Below are positions 6,517 through 13,441 of a stretch of 14,460 bases of DNA, piece after piece. The notes under the pieces are model-generated. The model was not told the origin of the DNA, did no database searches, and saw only the letters and a list, made by a program, of their open reading frames with translations. Source of the stretch: Methanosarcinales archaeon (GTDB lineage: Archaea > Halobacteriota > Methanosarcinia > Methanosarcinales > Methanogasteraceae); contig QMVM01000023.1 of the NCBI GenBank assembly GCA_003661105.1, positions 1 through 14,460 on the forward strand. The letters are read 5' to 3'. A program made the position numbers and the translations under genes. Each line of letters opens with the position of its first letter. Position 1 is the stretch's first letter.

Positions 6517-8052
6517 CTTTCCTTCGATAGGCTTCTGTTCTGTAGCAGATACTCGCCCTTCCACTTTCTCCCTCTTCTCTGGCGCAAACAGTGGCTCGTG
6601 CTCCCTTCCCGCCCGCGGCTCTTCGCGCAGCGGCTCGCGCTCGATCACGGACGCAGACTTTCCGCCATGCCTGCTCTTCCGTGCGCGGATCTCGACCACT
6701 ATCGGTCGCTCGATGTCGCCGCTCACAATCAGCGCAACCCCCGGAGGCAGTCTCTTGATCTCAGCCTCTGCTTCAACGCTGATCCCTTCAAGCCCCTTCC
6801 GAATCGCCTGCAGGTCGTTTGGGTTGGTAACCTTAAGGACGATCTGGGTGTTGCACTGCGAGAGCACATTCTTGTCGATGCGTGCCGGACGCTGGGAGAT
6901 TACCATCATCCCAAGCCCGAATTTCCTGCCCTCTGACGCGATCGTTCGCATGATGTCGGTGCTAACGGTCTTGCCAAAACCCTTCTCAGGACAGTAGTTG
7001 TGCGCCTCCTCGATAATGAGCATCATCGGTGGGATGGTGTTGATTTTTCTTGCCTCAAAAAGCTCCTCGCATAACCGCGCAACGATCATCGCCTGTATAT
7101 CAGGGACAACCCCCTTCATGTCGATGATCGAGCCCCGTCCGGGCTGGACCAGTTCCTGAATCAGTGTTGGATTCTCTGAGAATATCTCGGTCTCCCGAAT
7201 CGATTCAAGAACGCCTAACACACCCCATTTCGCATTGCCGTTGCTGTTTCCGACCTCAAAGATGATGTCGTCGATCGTGTACCTGTTCTTCTCAGCGTGT
7301 ATCTTCTGTATCGCCTCGTAGATGACGCCCATCTGGCTGCTCGACTGAATATTAAGGATCCTTGAGAGGTCGGCTGCTTTGAGATTGACCCCATTTAACC
7401 GAAAGACCATATCTGCCCCTGGATTTAGCACTCTATCTGCTGGCGTGTATATGGTCAGCCGCTCTGCATATCCTGCCGGCACAACCTCGAAGTACTCGAA
7501 GTCCCCTTCGGTTGCCGGATCCTTAAGCGACGTGTACTCGCCGTGCGTATCGATGATCACAAGCGGGATATCCTGATCGAGGAGTTCCTCCATGATGACG
7601 CCTGCGGCATACGACTTGCCGCTGCCGGTCCGCGCAAGGATGCTGACATGCTTCTGGACAAGGGCGTTGGCATCGAGATGTACGGGTATCCTCTGCCCCT
7701 CCAGAAGTCCAAGATAGACATTACCGCGGGTAAGCCCAAGTGTTGATGCGATCAGTTCGGGATCAGCGTGGAATATTCGATCCCCTGGGCTAAACGGAGT
7801 TTTTGGCATCCTTAAAATCCTGTTCTGCCGCGATCCGATGACCATGGCTTTTGCAACCACCCGGTCAGCGTTCGAATCGTCCCGATCCTCGTCCAATCTG
7901 GTGATCGCGACCACCTGGGCAAGCACCCAGCCATTGATCTCGTGCCAGATCTTGAGATAGTCGCCCTGTTTTGTTGAAGGATCTGAGACCGTGAACCTGA
8001 AGTCTGCAAACCCGGTCTCGCCGAATATTGTACCGATAGAGTCTACTGGCAT
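6469..8052 (-). CDS. herA: HerA-type hexameric DNA translocase ATPase
   Basis: The 527-residue protein has the HerA layout: an N-terminal HAS-barrel-like beta region (1-110), then a RecA/FtsK-like ATPase domain. Walker A is ARTGSGKS at 140-147 with Lys146; IIDTHGEY is at 166-173; Walker B is LIIEEAHN at 345-352; ISQRPARID at 385-393 fits the sensor/arginine region. In archaea HerA works with the NurA nuclease in DNA end resection; no nurA is visible in this window. After about residue 460 comes a charged, low-complexity tail of some 65 residues rich in Arg, Glu and Lys. The ATG at 8052 follows a TATA box by about 28 nt and lacks a ribosome binding site, as for leaderless transcripts. Membership in HerA/DUF87 is firm; canonical HerA against a defence-type paralogue is less so. 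Confidence 0.88.
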   Translation of the reverse strand: MPVDSIGTIFGETGFADFRFTVSDPSTKQGDYLKIWHEINGWVLAQVVAITRLDEDRDDSNADRVVAKAMVIGSRQNRILRMPKTPFSPGDRIFHADPELIASTLGLTRGNVYLGLLEGQRIPVHLDANALVQKHVSILARTGSGKSYAAGVIMEELLDQDIPLVIIDTHGEYTSLKDPATEGDFEYFEVVPAGYAERLTIYTPADRVLNPGADMVFRLNGVNLKAADLSRILNIQSSSQMGVIYEAIQKIHAEKNRYTIDDIIFEVGNSNGNAKWGVLGVLESIRETEIFSENPTLIQELVQPGRGSIIDMKGVVPDIQAMIVARLCEELFEARKINTIPPMMLIIEEAHNYCPEKGFGKTVSTDIMRTIASEGRKFGLGMMVISQRPARIDKNVLSQCNTQIVLKVTNPNDLQAIRKGLEGISVEAEAEIKRLPPGVALIVSGDIERPIVVEIRARKSRHGGKSASVIEREPLREEPRAGREHEPLFAPEKREKVEGRVSATEQKPIEGKKTSSLFAKVFGSGKT

Positions 8053-8076
8053 GTGATAATCCGTTATTTGTTGGTG

Positions 8077-8084
8077 TTTTTATA
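8077..8084 (-). promoter_or_regulatory. TATA box of herA
   Basis: TATAAAAA on the minus strand is centred about 28 nt before the herA ATG, predicting a leaderless or nearly leaderless transcript. Confidence 0.55.
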
Positions 8085-8154
8085 CTACTTAACATTTGAT
8101 CCGGCGGGCATGACCTGTGAGCATACCTAAGTGCCTGCCGCCAAAGTCCGGTAG

Positions 8155-8163
8155 TTTAATTAA
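8155..8163 (+). promoter_or_regulatory. Original argG promoter (TATA-like)
   Basis: TTTAATTAA lies about 27 nt before the ATG of the argG stub, and an AGGAGA ribosome binding site follows at about 8173-8178. This is probably the ancestral argG promoter, now separated from intact argG by the stub and the toxin-antitoxin pair. Confidence 0.45.
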
Positions 8164-8185
8164 TGGAGTATAAGGAGATAATTTT

Positions 8186-8419
8186 ATGCATATCATGAAA
8201 ACCGTAGTACTTGCATATTCTGGCGGACTGGACACATTGGTCGGCATCCCGCTCCTAAAAGAGCGATACGATTACGATCGGGTGATCACGATCGTCGCGG
8301 ATGTCGGGCAGCCCACACACAAGTATATAACGGAAGGGGATCGTAATCAGCACAAAGACTCGCGGAGGGGTTTAGCAAAGGATATGTGCGATAAGAATTC
8401 ATCGGATAACCTACAGTGA
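8186..8419 (+). pseudogene. Truncated 5' fragment of argG
   Basis: The 77-codon frame starts like ArgG (MHIMKTVVLAYSGGLDT) and matches the intact argG to about codon 43, ending in DVGQP. It then continues into unrelated sequence to a TGA. The nucleotide match spans 8191-8314 against 9152-9275 at roughly 90 percent, and the first 47 nt are identical. The ATP-binding PP-loop has Ser18 replaced by Leu, and the catalytic remainder is absent, so it cannot be an argininosuccinate synthase. It keeps a good ribosome binding site (AAGGAGATAATTTT before the ATG), so a short peptide may still be made. Confidence 0.85.
8191..8314. repeat. Direct repeat, left copy (argG 5' end)
   Basis: 124 bp that align without gaps to 9152-9275 at an offset of 961 bp, with about 13 differences, all in the right two-thirds. 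Confidence 0.9.
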
Positions 8420-8427
8420 AATCAAAA

Positions 8428-8436
8428 AATATATAA
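8428..8436 (+). promoter_or_regulatory. Possible TATA box for the toxin-antitoxin pair
   Basis: AATATATAA is centred about 22 nt before the ATG of the MNT gene, and GGAGG lies between them. Autonomous transcription of the pair is plausible besides read-through from the argG promoter. Confidence 0.45.
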
Positions 8437-8453
8437 TGGAGGCAAGAAGATAG

Positions 8454-8720
8454 ATGATATCGGAAAAAGATAAAGCAACTATATTAAAATATGCAAAAAG
8501 ATACAATATTAGTACAGTAATCTTATTCGGTTCCTGCCTCGATAAAGAAGACCCGAATGACATCGATATCGGCATAAAGGGGATAGAACCCGAGATTTTC
8601 TTTAAATTTTATGGAGAGTTGTTGATGGGAGTCTCAAAGCGCATAGACATAGTCAACCTTGGCAAAGACAATCTATTCAACAGATTGGTAGAGAAAGAGG
8701 GGGTAAAATTGTATGGTTAG
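8454..8720 (+). CDS. mntA: MNT-domain nucleotidyltransferase antitoxin (MntA type)
   Basis: The 88-residue protein has the minimal nucleotidyltransferase fold: LFGSCLDKEDPNDIDIG at 24-40 gives the GS motif (Gly26, Ser27) and the metal-binding Asp36-x-Asp38, and Asp65 in KRIDIVN is the likely third acidic residue. In characterised MntA-HepT systems this protein inactivates the toxin by adding AMP to its active-site tyrosine; that is family knowledge, not shown here. It overlaps the downstream HEPN gene by 8 nt, the usual order for this class. It is visibly AT-richer than argG and herA, consistent with acquisition. GGAGG lies 11-12 nt before the ATG. Sure of the family; fairly sure of the antitoxin role. 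Confidence 0.85.
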   Translation: MISEKDKATILKYAKRYNISTVILFGSCLDKEDPNDIDIGIKGIEPEIFFKFYGELLMGVSKRIDIVNLGKDNLFNRLVEKEGVKLYG

Positions 8721-9159
8721 TTTAAGAGAAAAGGTCGATGTGGAACTGGAAAATGTCTCTACCGTCCTTGATGAGTTGGAAAAAATTAAAGATGAACCCA
8801 GCAAGACCGTCGTTGAACTGGCAGGCATTGGTACTTTTTTACATAATTTTTACACAGGGATTGAGAATATACTCAAACAAATTTTGCATGACGATGACAT
8901 TCCAATACCCTTTTCAGATTCTTGGCATCGAGACTTGCTTATACTGGTATCTGAAGAGAAGATTATTACTGAAACTACAAGAGTACGATTGGCTAAGTAC
9001 CTGGCGTTCCGTCATTTTTTTGTCCATGCCTATAGTTTTCTATTGGATGAACGCGAATTGAAGTTATTAGTCGATGACGTATTTGATACTCACGCCACAT
9101 TCAAAGAAGAAATTAATGCATTCATATCCGAGGAGAATACTGAGGAATGTCTATCATGA
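8713..9159 (+). CDS. hepT: HEPN-domain toxin (HepT type RNase)
   Basis: The 148-residue all-helical protein carries FRHFFVHAYS, that is Arg100-x4-His105-x-Tyr107, the RX4HXY motif that forms the RNase site in HepT toxins. Tyr107 is the residue AMPylated by the partner in studied systems. It overlaps the MNT gene at its start. At its 3' end the frame enters the duplicated argG segment: the stop TGA (9157-9159) lies inside the repeat, and the gene overlaps the argG start by 13 nt from ATG 9147, or by ATGA from ATG 9156. The last residues (EECLS) are therefore partly dictated by argG sequence. AT-rich like its partner. The role as toxin of a type VII-like pair is inferred from motif and context. 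Confidence 0.85.
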   Translation: MVSLREKVDVELENVSTVLDELEKIKDEPSKTVVELAGIGTFLHNFYTGIENILKQILHDDDIPIPFSDSWHRDLLILVSEEKIITETTRVRLAKYLAFRHFFVHAYSFLLDERELKLLVDDVFDTHATFKEEINAFISEENTEECLS

Positions 9160-10328
9160 AAACCGTAGTACTTGCATATTCTGGCGGACTGGACACATCG
9201 GTCTGCATCCCGCTCTTAAAGGAGCGGTATGATTACGATAAAGTAATCACAGTCGTCGCGGACGTCGGGCAGCCCGCATCAGAGATCGATGACGCAACCC
9301 GGCGTGCGGAAACACTTGCTGATGCGCATTACACGCTCGACCTGAAAGAGGAATTTGTAGAGGATTACCTGTTCCCCTCGATCAAGGCAAACGGACTTTA
9401 TGAGGGATACGTGCTTGGAACAGCACTTGCACGCCCTCTTATTGCAAAGAAGATTGCCGAGGTCGCAGAGATTGAGAACGCAGACGCGCTTGCGCATGGC
9501 TGTACAGGAAAGGGCAACGACCAGCTCAGATTCGAGGTGATCTTCAGAGCCACAGACTTCGATGTTGTTGCGCCGATGCGCGACTTAAACCTCTCGCGTG
9601 AATGGGAGATCGATTATGCGCAGGATCATAACATACCAGTGACAGTCAGCAGAGAGAAGATCTGGAGCGTTGACGAGAACCTGTGGAGCCGGAGCATCGA
9701 GGGCGGAAAACTGGAAGATCCATATTTCATTCCGCCTGAAGAGATATATGAGTGGACCGTGTCGCCTGAAGATGAAGATGCGCCCGCATCAGAGATTATC
9801 GAGCTATCATTCAGGGACGGCGTTCCGGTCGCACTAAACGCAAGCTCGATGGACGGCGTGGCACTCATTGGAAAGCTCAACACAGTCGGCGGTGCGCATG
9901 GCATCGGGCGGTCGGACAACATCGAGGATCGAGTGCTTGGATTAAAGGCGCGGGAGATATACGAGCATCCTGCCGCAACAATACTTCTGACTGCGCACCA
10001 GGATCTCGAATCGCTCGTGCTAACAAGGGATGAACTGCGGTTTAAGGCGATCGCGGATGCTGCGTGGGCTGAACTTGCGTATGAGGGTCTCGTGGACGAG
10101 CCACTCTACGCCGATCTCTGCGCGTTTGTCGATGAGACGCAGAAGCGGGTCACTGGAGACGTGAAGGTACGGCTGTATGCGGGCTCTGCGACGGTGGTTG
10201 CGAGGAGATCTGACTTCGCGCTCTATTCAGAGGAACTGGTATCATTTGGCGAGTCGGTGATCGACCAGAGGGATTCCGAGGGATTTTCGAAGTATCATGG
10301 GTTCCAGGCGCGGTTAGTTCGAAAGTGA
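9147..10328 (+). CDS. argG: Argininosuccinate synthase
   Basis: It joins citrulline and aspartate with ATP, the penultimate step of arginine synthesis, in the cytosol. The 393 residues are the usual family length. Visible signatures are the PP-loop AYSGGLDTS (10-18), YVLGTALARPLIAK (88-101), HGCTGKGNDQLRFE (117-130) and SVDENLWSRSIEGG (174-187). The stub at 8186 aligns codon for codon from its own first ATG, and there the ribosome binding site fits that ATG, which supports 9147 here; ATG 9156, overlapping the hepT stop as ATGA, is the alternative. The gene now sits downstream of the toxin-antitoxin pair and has no clear promoter directly upstream, so its expression may depend on read-through. 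It is followed after 10 nt by a potassium channel gene. Confidence 0.97.
   Translation: MSIMKTVVLAYSGGLDTSVCIPLLKERYDYDKVITVVADVGQPASEIDDATRRAETLADAHYTLDLKEEFVEDYLFPSIKANGLYEGYVLGTALARPLIAKKIAEVAEIENADALAHGCTGKGNDQLRFEVIFRATDFDVVAPMRDLNLSREWEIDYAQDHNIPVTVSREKIWSVDENLWSRSIEGGKLEDPYFIPPEEIYEWTVSPEDEDAPASEIIELSFRDGVPVALNASSMDGVALIGKLNTVGGAHGIGRSDNIEDRVLGLKAREIYEHPAATILLTAHQDLESLVLTRDELRFKAIADAAWAELAYEGLVDEPLYADLCAFVDETQKRVTGDVKVRLYAGSATVVARRSDFALYSEELVSFGESVIDQRDSEGFSKYHGFQARLVRK
9152..9275. repeat. Direct repeat, right copy (start of intact argG)
   Basis: Partner of 8191-8314. It begins inside the hepT reading frame, a few codons before its stop. Confidence 0.9.
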
Positions 10329-10338
10329 TGAGGCGGCA

Positions 10339-12087
10339 ATGGTCAAAAATATCAGAAAATCTATTCTACTATATTTGACCGTTATCGCCATCATTATTTC
10401 CCTATATTCCTCCATTTTTTTATTTTTGATGTTTAAAGAGGGGCAGCACATACCAGCGCAGATGGTGAATGTAGACCCGGTAACCGCGGTCTACTGGGTT
10501 ATCGCGACGATGACAACTGTTGGGTATGGGGATGTCTATTTTATCGAGGAAACCGGAAGGATATTCTCAGTCATAGCCGCCATCTCAGGAGTGATCTTCC
10601 TGTTCGGACTACTTTTCCCACTTGTCCTAACGCCGTGGCTCGACGCACGCGTGAAATCCCTGCTGCCCACGCGCGTACCATCGAAACTCTCAGATCACCT
10701 GATCATCTGTGGCTATAGTCCCATGGTCGAGAGTCTGATCGAGGAACTCAAACATCAGAAGACCTCGTTCGTGGTGGTTGAAAGAGACGAAACGATCGTT
10801 AAGGATCTGTTTGAGAAAGGCATCCTCTGCATCCACGGAGATCCAAGCGATAAAGATACACTCGATGGTGCGAATATACGGACTGCTAACTGCCTGATAA
10901 CCAATGAAAGCGATGAAATGGATGCAAACACCATTCTGACCGCAAGAGAGATGAGCGATCTCAGGATAATTGCCATTCTTGAGGACCTATCAAAGAGGGG
11001 TTACTTGGAGTATGCCGGCGCAAGCGATGTGATCGCTCCCAAATCGATTCTTGGCTCTTTCATCGGTAGAAAGGCGGTGGATCCAACGGTCAGCCATCTG
11101 GTCGGCGCGACCGAATTTCTAAAAGACATCGAGATAATCGAATTCCCGATATATCCTGAAAGCGAACTTATAGGAAAGAGTTTGAAGGATGCTGAGATAA
11201 GGAAGCGAACAGGGTGTAATATCATAGGAATATGGGCAGGCGGTGAATTCTCGTTAAACCCGAGACCTGCAGAGGTGGTCAAATCCAACTCGATTCTGCT
11301 GGCGGTTGGAACTGAAGCACAACTCCTCAAGTTGAAGAAACTGGTTCAGTTGAGGCGATTTTGGAATATGGCAATGGAGCGAGAAGAGTGTCTGGTGGTT
11401 GTCGGGTATGGGGACGTCGGTAAGAGCATCGTTGATGAATTAAAGCGCGCTCGCGTGAAATTTGTTGTGGTGGACCGGAACGAAGACGCTCTGTTGGATA
11501 AGGGATTTGACTATGTGGTCGGAGACGGTTCGAACGAAGAGATCCTCATAAAGGCAGGCGTTGCGTCTGCAGCAACGATCATAATAGCGTTAAACGTCGA
11601 TACGGACGCAATCTTTGCAACCCTTGTCGCAAGGACTCTGAACCCTGACGCCATCATTCTGACGAGGGCTAACGCACCGATATGCAATAAAATCTACAGG
11701 GCGGGCGCCGATTATGTGGCGTCGGTCTCCATCGTGGTCGGGCAGATGGTTGCGAAACTGGCAGTCACTGAGCACAAAGAGGATGTCGTGATACTCTATG
11801 AGGGGATCGAGATCGAGAAGTACCATGTCAGGAAAGGATCACCGTTTGCAGGAAAGACACTTGAAGAACTCGATATAAGATCAAATGTCGGCTGCACAGT
11901 CATCGGGATCGAGAAGGAGGGAAGGACTGTGACCGATATACACGGAAAGATTATTGTAGAGGAAGACTCGATACTCGCTATAATAGGAAGCAAGGATCAG
12001 ATACGAAGATTCGAGGAATGTGAAAATATGCGGTCAAAAAGTCCGGAAATTATTATGATCGACAAAATAGGGGAGATTTTCAGATAA
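10339..12087 (+). CDS. RCK-gated potassium channel with two RCK domains in one chain
   Basis: The 582-residue membrane protein has TM1 (9-31), a pore helix with the selectivity filter TVGYGD at 60-65, and TM2 (74-98). The cytoplasmic part holds two tandem RCK units. RCK1 has its Rossmann core at about 120-240 and a TrkA-C-like lobe at 265-335. RCK2 has GYGDVG at 356-361, the core to about 475 and a second TrkA-C lobe at 485-560. Channels of this layout, such as MthK relatives and the two-RCK GsuK type, form tetramers gated by ions or nucleotides. The first unit reads GYSPMV (125-130) instead of GxGxxG, so it probably does not bind a dinucleotide in the standard way. GAGG precedes the ATG. The stop overlaps the next gene as TAATG. 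Confidence 0.92.
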   Translation: MVKNIRKSILLYLTVIAIIISLYSSIFLFLMFKEGQHIPAQMVNVDPVTAVYWVIATMTTVGYGDVYFIEETGRIFSVIAAISGVIFLFGLLFPLVLTPWLDARVKSLLPTRVPSKLSDHLIICGYSPMVESLIEELKHQKTSFVVVERDETIVKDLFEKGILCIHGDPSDKDTLDGANIRTANCLITNESDEMDANTILTAREMSDLRIIAILEDLSKRGYLEYAGASDVIAPKSILGSFIGRKAVDPTVSHLVGATEFLKDIEIIEFPIYPESELIGKSLKDAEIRKRTGCNIIGIWAGGEFSLNPRPAEVVKSNSILLAVGTEAQLLKLKKLVQLRRFWNMAMEREECLVVVGYGDVGKSIVDELKRARVKFVVVDRNEDALLDKGFDYVVGDGSNEEILIKAGVASAATIIIALNVDTDAIFATLVARTLNPDAIILTRANAPICNKIYRAGADYVASVSIVVGQMVAKLAVTEHKEDVVILYEGIEIEKYHVRKGSPFAGKTLEELDIRSNVGCTVIGIEKEGRTVTDIHGKIIVEEDSILAIIGSKDQIRRFEECENMRSKSPEIIMIDKIGEIFR

Positions 12088-12371
12088 TGGAATACGAAAC
12101 AGCTGCACAATTTATAGAACTACTCGCCTTGCTTATTATGGTGGCTGCATTTTACTACGGGTATTCTCTGATAAAGTTCATACCAAAGGAACTGAAATCA
12201 CTGCAACTGGTGGTTCTTGCACTCTTCTTCATGATCCTTAGAAGGGTCGCGTCTCTCTTTTCATTCGAGGTCGGATGGGTGGTTGCCCTCGTCTCGGCAA
12301 TCTCGCTTGTCATAGCAATACTTGCGCTGCTCGGGTTCAGGCGGATGTGTCAGAACGTGAGAGGGCGATGA
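12087..12371 (+). CDS. Small membrane protein, likely coupled to the channel
   Basis: The 94-residue protein has three hydrophobic segments (about 8-28, 38-57 and 64-86) and a basic C-terminus (FRRMCQNVRGR). Its ATG shares one base with the stop of the channel gene (TAATG), so it is translated by re-initiation from the same message. Tight coupling suggests an accessory or regulatory subunit of the channel, or a membrane sensor, but I know of no such family and this is inference. The charged loop after the first segment (IKFIPKELKSLQ) is the only notable feature. Confidence 0.75.
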   Translation: MEYETAAQFIELLALLIMVAAFYYGYSLIKFIPKELKSLQLVVLALFFMILRRVASLFSFEVGWVVALVSAISLVIAILALLGFRRMCQNVRGR

Positions 12372-12388
12372 GACTGGGAAGTGTGGGA

Positions 12389-12448
12389 GCAGGTAGGGGT
12401 TTGTCAGGTGCCAAAAGATCGCTATGAGCGTGAAAACCCCGCACCTAC
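12389..12448. terminator. Inverted repeat between convergent genes
   Basis: AGGTAGGGGTTT (12391-12402) pairs with AAACCCCGCACCT (12434-12446) with one bulge and a loop of about 30 nt. It lies between the ends of the plus-strand operon and the convergent minus-strand gene and could end transcription in both directions. No T-run follows on either side, so this is tentative. Confidence 0.35.
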
Positions 12449-12501
12449 CTTCAGATCGAATAGGTGGTGAAAATGAAACGCGAGGACAAATTCCGCCGCC
12501 A

Positions 12502-12930
12502 TTAAAACTTCACAAACCCGAGATCCAGCACCAGCGATAAGATGATAGCTATTACGGAAAATGTCAAGATGACCAGATAATTCAGGCGTTCCTTGGATAC
12601 CGAGATGCTCCACATAATATAATTGAGTCCCTCAAAATCCTTTTCTGTCAGGGGTTCCTGCATCTGTATCTTTCCGAGGAGATTTAAGTCTTTTATCACA
12701 CCAAACCTGCGTTTGGCGATGTGGTACCTGTGAGCGAAGAACCATATATACCCGAGGACTCCGAGGTACCAGAGCGCCCGTGCAATGAAGTCGCTGTAAT
12801 GGTTGGCAATTAGTATCGCTCGAAGCAGGATCGCCGAGATGAGCCCTATCCAGAAATATAGTTTGATGACGACCATGCTGTATCCTTCGGGGATGCGGAC
12901 ATTGGCAGAATCGGATTCGAACTCTTTCAT
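12502..12930 (-). CDS. Membrane protein of unknown function
   Basis: The 142-residue protein has hydrophobic segments at about 19-43, 52-67 and 118-139. Between the second and third lies a cytoplasmic-looking stretch (HRYHIAKRRFGVIKDLNLL then an acidic helix). I do not recognise the family. The ATG at 12930 has no ribosome binding site but lies about 33 nt from the centre of an AT-rich TATA element, so a leaderless or short-leader transcript is likely. It is convergent with the channel operon. The hydrophobicity pattern and lack of internal stops support a real gene; long overlapping frames in the same region are shadows. Confidence 0.7.
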   Translation of the reverse strand: MKEFESDSANVRIPEGYSMVVIKLYFWIGLISAILLRAILIANHYSDFIARALWYLGVLGYIWFFAHRYHIAKRRFGVIKDLNLLGKIQMQEPLTEKDFEGLNYIMWSISVSKERLNYLVILTFSVIAIILSLVLDLGFVKF

Positions 12931-12946
12931 GGGAACTTGCGTATGC

Positions 12947-12978
12947 GTTGATGCACATTAAATATTTAGTGCTGCAAC
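12947..12978 (-). promoter_or_regulatory. TATA box enclosed by an inverted repeat
   Basis: The perfectly palindromic TAAATATTTA (12959-12968) serves as a TATA-like element. It is flanked by GTTGATGCAC (12947-12956) and GTGCTGCAAC (12969-12978), which match as inverted arms in 8 of 10 positions. Such symmetry over a TATA box suggests an operator where a dimeric regulator would block TBP. Confidence 0.4.
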
Positions 12979-12979
12979 A

Positions 12980-13441
12980 GTTTTACCGGGTAACCATGTT
13001 GATGGCGGTGGCAGCACCCCCATTCACAGCACCAGTCACAAAAGCGGTGCAGTCTTTGCGTGGTGGGCGGTGATACTGCTACATCATCCTGATTCGCATG
13101 CCACTGTGGTGCGGATAAAAACAATTAGACGCGAATGTGATCGGTGGGCTTTGACGCGCAACTCAGAATCGAGTACATGATCATGCTGAAGATGTGGACA
13201 GGACTTGGGGGGATGTTATGGAGATGATACATACAGAATCAGAAGAATGCGAAGCACAGCCGTTGGCAAACCAAATGCGAAAACGCGGGTGTGCAGGCCC
13301 TGTACTTAAGTGCTATGTACGGTGGCTTCGCGGCAGGTATTGAGTGCCTATTGCCCTCAATCGAATAGCTAACGCCGTGCTCATAGGCAAAGCGAAGTAC
13401 ATCTCAGTTTTGCCCCCTGCAGCTATTTGTTAAATGTGTTT
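12980..13441. other. Gene-free stretch
   Basis: I find no convincing gene, tRNA or transposon end here. It contains a weak 41-codon frame (13218-13343), a small hairpin built on ATTGAG/CTCAAT near 13340-13360, and another on GGCAAA/TTTTGCC near 13387-13414. It separates a chromosomal-looking gene from the AT-rich TIR-like gene and could be the scar of an insertion. Confidence 0.4.

Noticed and set aside
8101..8144. Hairpin between herA and the argG stub (GGCGGGCA with TGCCTGCCGCC) as a riboswitch or small RNA
   Set aside because: The stem is imperfect and has bulges; it lies upstream of both promoters, so it would be in neither transcript.
12473..12505. A 10-codon frame (MKREDKFRRH) with a good ribosome binding site between convergent genes
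   Set aside because: Too short to support as a gene, and it overlaps the end of the minus-strand gene.
13218..13343. A 41-codon frame (MEMIHTESEE...) in the gene-free stretch, preceded by a G-rich site
   Set aside because: No domain and no context; its length is within chance expectation.
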